Assembly: GCA_021827445.1 (NCBI GenBank)
Contig: JAKAVW010000169.1
Span: forward strand, 1-6,508
Direction: 5' to 3'
Length of the DNA: 6,508 nt
Source of the DNA: Pseudomonadota bacterium
Lineage (GTDB): Bacteria > Pseudomonadota > Gammaproteobacteria > Acidithiobacillales > Acidithiobacillaceae
Below, piece after piece: positions 4,459 to 6,508 of the stretch (position 1 is its first letter; the number at the start of each line of letters is the position of its first letter). The notes below the pieces were generated by a model. That model saw only the letters and a list, made by a program, of their open reading frames with translations. It searched no databases and was not told the origin of the DNA. The translations under genes and the position numbers were made by a program.

Positions 4459-4713
4459 ATGAAACCGACGCCCGGCTTGTTGTTAGCGCTGCGAATCGCA
4501 GGATCGCAGAGAGCCCTGGCCAAACTGGCCGGGGTATCCCAGCCCGCTGTGTGTAAGTGGCTGAAGGGACTGTCCTGCCCTGGGCTCAAAGCTTCAGTTC
4601 AAATCGAGCGCGCCACAGGTGGCACCATCCGGTGCTCCGACCTCCGTCCGGACATTTTTGGCCCGATAGACAATGCTGCCCTATCCATTCCTCTGGAAGA
4701 CGCCCATGACTAA
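4459..4713 (+). CDS. Cro/YdaS-like DNA-binding protein
   Basis: An 84-residue protein of the Cro / YdaS group of phage regulators. The helix-turn-helix lies at about residues 16-37 (SQRALAKLAGVSQPAVCKWL, then KG), preceded by a short helix (LLLALRIAGS). It is followed by VQIERATGGTIRCSDLRPDI, a sequence typical of these proteins. The C-terminal 15 residues are acidic and probably flexible. It is expected to bind the shared operators in competition with the CI-like repressor and favour lytic or excisive expression. No ribosome binding site precedes ATG 4459 and the -10 box ends six bases upstream, so leaderless translation is likely. The frame ends just before the 511-residue gene, and a tiny ORF (4706-4774) bridges them. 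Confidence 0.85.
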   Translation: MKPTPGLLLALRIAGSQRALAKLAGVSQPAVCKWLKGLSCPGLKASVQIERATGGTIRCSDLRPDIFGPIDNAALSIPLEDAHD

Positions 4714-4774
4714 CCCTTCTCTGCCGCATCCTGGCCAATCGTTCCACCACCCTCACCCAGGGAGGCTCTCATGA
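4706..4774 (+). CDS. Possible 22-residue bridging peptide (coupling ORF)
   Basis: ATG 4706 starts a 22-codon ORF rich in His and Pro (NPSLPHPGQSFHHPHPGR). It overlaps the end of the cro-like gene by 8 bp, and its TGA overlaps the start of the next gene as ATGA. A GGAAG at 4695-4699 could serve as its ribosome binding site. It may only carry ribosomes across the 57-bp gap and couple translation; it may equally be chance. No function is suggested. Confidence 0.25.
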   Translation: MTNPSLPHPGQSFHHPHPGRLS

Positions 4775-6306
4775 CCACACTACACGCTGAAATCTTCGAA
4801 GATATCACACTCCTGCCCGCCAAGTGGCAGAGCCCTACCCGCTACACCGAGATCGATGTGGAGGTCCTCTCTGCAAGCTCCGGGAAGCGGCCCCCCACAC
4901 CCCCCTCCTCCCGGTCCTGGGCCACCTGGGGCGAGGTCGGCAGCGAGGACGATTACCTGCACGGCGTGCGCTTCTGTGAGCTATACCGTGCAGAGAGGCG
5001 AAATCACCTGGACGAGGCTGAGCTCACGGCCATGTATACGGGGGCTTACTGCACGGCCTTCGAGGTGGTGGCACACATCGCCCGGAAGGTAGGTTTTCAG
5101 GACCCCGATATTCTCACCGATTGCGCGTCCGGGATCGTGGACTTCTGCGCGAGGGAGTATGATCCCGACACTTCGGGCCGGAACCACCGGATCAAGACGT
5201 TCCGCGACTATCTCAAAAACATCGCCTATGCGTACCTTCGCAAGCACAGGGACTTCCTGGGTTTTTCCAGGAAGATGACCGGCGTAGGCTTTGCCACCGG
5301 ATCCCATCGGGACATGCTCACCGCCTCTGCGTTCGCAAGCCTGGATCAGCCTCAAAGGCCCAGCCCGATAACCGCGGGTGAGGAGGATTCCCGGGACATC
5401 CTCGATACCTTTGCGCCAGATTGCCCTGGATCGCCATACGACCTCGACCCTTTATATGCCAGCGAATGGGGCTCCTCTTTTGCAGAGGATCCTGCGCAGA
5501 TTATGGAGAGCGTCGAGGAGAGCATGGCGGACATGGAACCCCTGTTGGATACTCCAGAGAATCAGGAAGCTGCTCCCACTACCCTCTCCGGTTGGGTGGA
5601 TTGCGCGGTCCAACAGATCCAGAGCGGTCAGATATCAACGGAAGGCCTCACGGACCGCGCCCCCGCCATCTTGGAGCAGTTACGCTCGGTAACCGGGGCC
5701 CGGATCACGGACATCGCCAAGCGGCTCATCGCCCGGATAAAGGCTGGCTGCCGGATCGCCGCAACTTTGCTCCAGGCGTTACGCAGCACACTGCTGCCCG
5801 ATCGGCATGTCCGCACCATCGAGATGATCGAGGGCGCTCTGCAGGATCATCATGACGGCGAGATGGCGCAAGAACTTGAGGTGGTTGTCGAGCCCGATAT
5901 TCCACATCTGGCCGTAACAAGGGAGCAACCTTCCGAGCAGAGCCCAGAGCGTTTTGCTGAAGTGTCCGAGTCCCTGTTGGCGGCCTCCGCAGCGGAGGAT
6001 CTTGATCTGGGTCTGCTGATTGACACTGGTGATTTGCGCCATGGCCGCATTCCGCCGGCCAAGCCCCGTTATGTCAGCGTGGATTATCCACCGCCGGAGC
6101 CTGTCGGTAAGCCACCCATTCTGGATGATGATTCGCCACCGGTCGATCCTGGCCCGCCGGTTTTGGAGGGTATCGAGATGGTATTCCGTGAGCTGAGTCG
6201 TTCCGCGGATTCGTGCAAATCTATCCCGTTCAACCCAGGTGGATTGCGTGTCCCCAGGATTCCTCCGACTCGTTCTCAGCAGACCGACTTGGCGCTCTGG
6301 GGTTGA
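4771..6306 (+). CDS. Uncharacterised 511-residue early protein of the element
   Basis: The start is well supported by GGAGG at 4761-4765. I recognise no family over the full length. Residues 33-60 are Pro/Ser-rich and probably a linker. Residues about 85-170 look like a folded helical domain. Within it, the segment YDPDTSG (130-136), then KTFRDYLKNIAYAYLRKHRD (142-161), then FLGFSRKM resembles region 2 of sigma-70 factors by pattern only. Residues 175-270 are acidic and low in hydrophobics. Residues 270-360 are helical (WVDCAVQQIQSGQ, then ARITDIAKRLIARIKAG). After about 420 the chain is rich in Pro and Asp (YPPPEPVGKPPILDDDSPPV) and probably disordered. There is no signal peptide or membrane segment. 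By position in the PR operon it may act in transcription or replication control of the element, as an inference. Confidence 0.75.
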   Translation: MTTLHAEIFEDITLLPAKWQSPTRYTEIDVEVLSASSGKRPPTPPSSRSWATWGEVGSEDDYLHGVRFCELYRAERRNHLDEAELTAMYTGAYCTAFEVVAHIARKVGFQDPDILTDCASGIVDFCAREYDPDTSGRNHRIKTFRDYLKNIAYAYLRKHRDFLGFSRKMTGVGFATGSHRDMLTASAFASLDQPQRPSPITAGEEDSRDILDTFAPDCPGSPYDLDPLYASEWGSSFAEDPAQIMESVEESMADMEPLLDTPENQEAAPTTLSGWVDCAVQQIQSGQISTEGLTDRAPAILEQLRSVTGARITDIAKRLIARIKAGCRIAATLLQALRSTLLPDRHVRTIEMIEGALQDHHDGEMAQELEVVVEPDIPHLAVTREQPSEQSPERFAEVSESLLAASAAEDLDLGLLIDTGDLRHGRIPPAKPRYVSVDYPPPEPVGKPPILDDDSPPVDPGPPVLEGIEMVFRELSRSADSCKSIPFNPGGLRVPRIPPTRSQQTDLALWG

Positions 6307-6309
6307 GGC

Positions 6310-6508
6310 ATGGATCGGTTGATGACCTCTGCTGAGCTGGCCCAGATCCTGGGACTATCGCCCCTGACCATCAAAAAAAGGGACCCCAAGACGCTCCCTC
6401 CAGCCGTTTGCGTTCCAGGCGCGCGGGGTCGCCGTTGGCGACAGAGTGACGTGCAGGCTTGGCTGGAGAGCTTGCCCAGATCCGTATCCGGTCCGGCGCG
6501 CCCTGGGC
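6310..6508 (+). CDS. AlpA/excisionase-like HTH protein, cut by window edge
   Basis: Sixty-six codons with no stop before the edge. Residues 5-57 form a MerR/excisionase-type winged helix-turn-helix (MTSAELAQILGLSPLTIKKR, a turn with GARGRRWRQSDVQAWLESL). The family places its recognition helix at SPLTIKK and the wing at PGARGRRWRQSD. Such small proteins direct excision or activate integrase or other element genes. ATG 6310 starts three bases after the upstream TGA, with GAGG at 6305-6308 too close to serve it well; ATG 6322 (MTSAEL) is a likely alternative start. It belongs to the same operon as the 511-residue protein. Confidence 0.7.
   Translation, partial: MDRLMTSAELAQILGLSPLTIKKRDPKTLPPAVCVPGARGRRWRQSDVQAWLESLPRSVSGPARPG

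Noticed and set aside
1..6508. CRISPR array or insertion-sequence ends.
   Set aside because: No regularly spaced direct repeats with unique spacers and no terminal inverted repeats with a transposase were seen; the only regular spacing is the 24-bp operator array.

Overview
The window reads as accessory DNA from a proteobacterium of moderate to high GC. It is a cluster of toxin-antitoxin modules lying beside the immunity and early region of a temperate phage or integrative element. No rRNA, tRNA or housekeeping gene is present and the species cannot be fixed from the sequence. The family assignments rest on motifs read from the translations; no database search was possible.

Left part (about 80-1292, + strand): an AbrB-type antitoxin gene (vapB) is followed by the first six codons of a PIN-domain toxin gene (vapC). 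The frame then breaks into a complete brnT-brnA toxin-antitoxin pair. Immediately after brnA the C-terminal half of a PIN toxin resumes, up to a probable terminator. The simplest reading is that brnTA replaced the N-terminal part of vapC and left vapB as an orphan. The stretch 1293-1645 holds no intact gene, only what looks like decayed coding sequence with a hexanucleotide repeat.

Middle part (1646-2934, + strand): a promoter overlapping a perfect inverted repeat drives three overlapping genes. They encode a HigB/RelE-like toxin, a HigA-like antitoxin with a C-terminal extension, and a SecB-like chaperone. This is the gene order of a toxin-antitoxin-chaperone (TAC) system, in which the antitoxin needs the SecB-like protein for folding and stability.

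Right part (about 3081-6508): a phage-like control region. A CI/LexA-type self-cleaving repressor is on the - strand and a small Cro/YdaS-like gene diverges from it on the + strand. Three 14-bp operators (ATAAC-N4-GTTAT) spaced exactly 24 bp apart lie between them. Two more copies, also 24 bp apart, lie beyond the end of the repressor gene and cover a second TTGACA promoter that drives two small unknown genes on the - strand. This mirrors the OR/OL, PR/PL layout of lambda-like switches. Downstream of cro come a 511-residue protein of unknown function and the start of an AlpA/excisionase-like DNA-binding protein cut by the window edge.

In all, two intact and one wrecked addiction module sit beside a two-sided lysogeny-type switch. 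The TAC locus and the nested TA module are the most notable contents, followed by the operator arrays and the unknown 511-residue protein.
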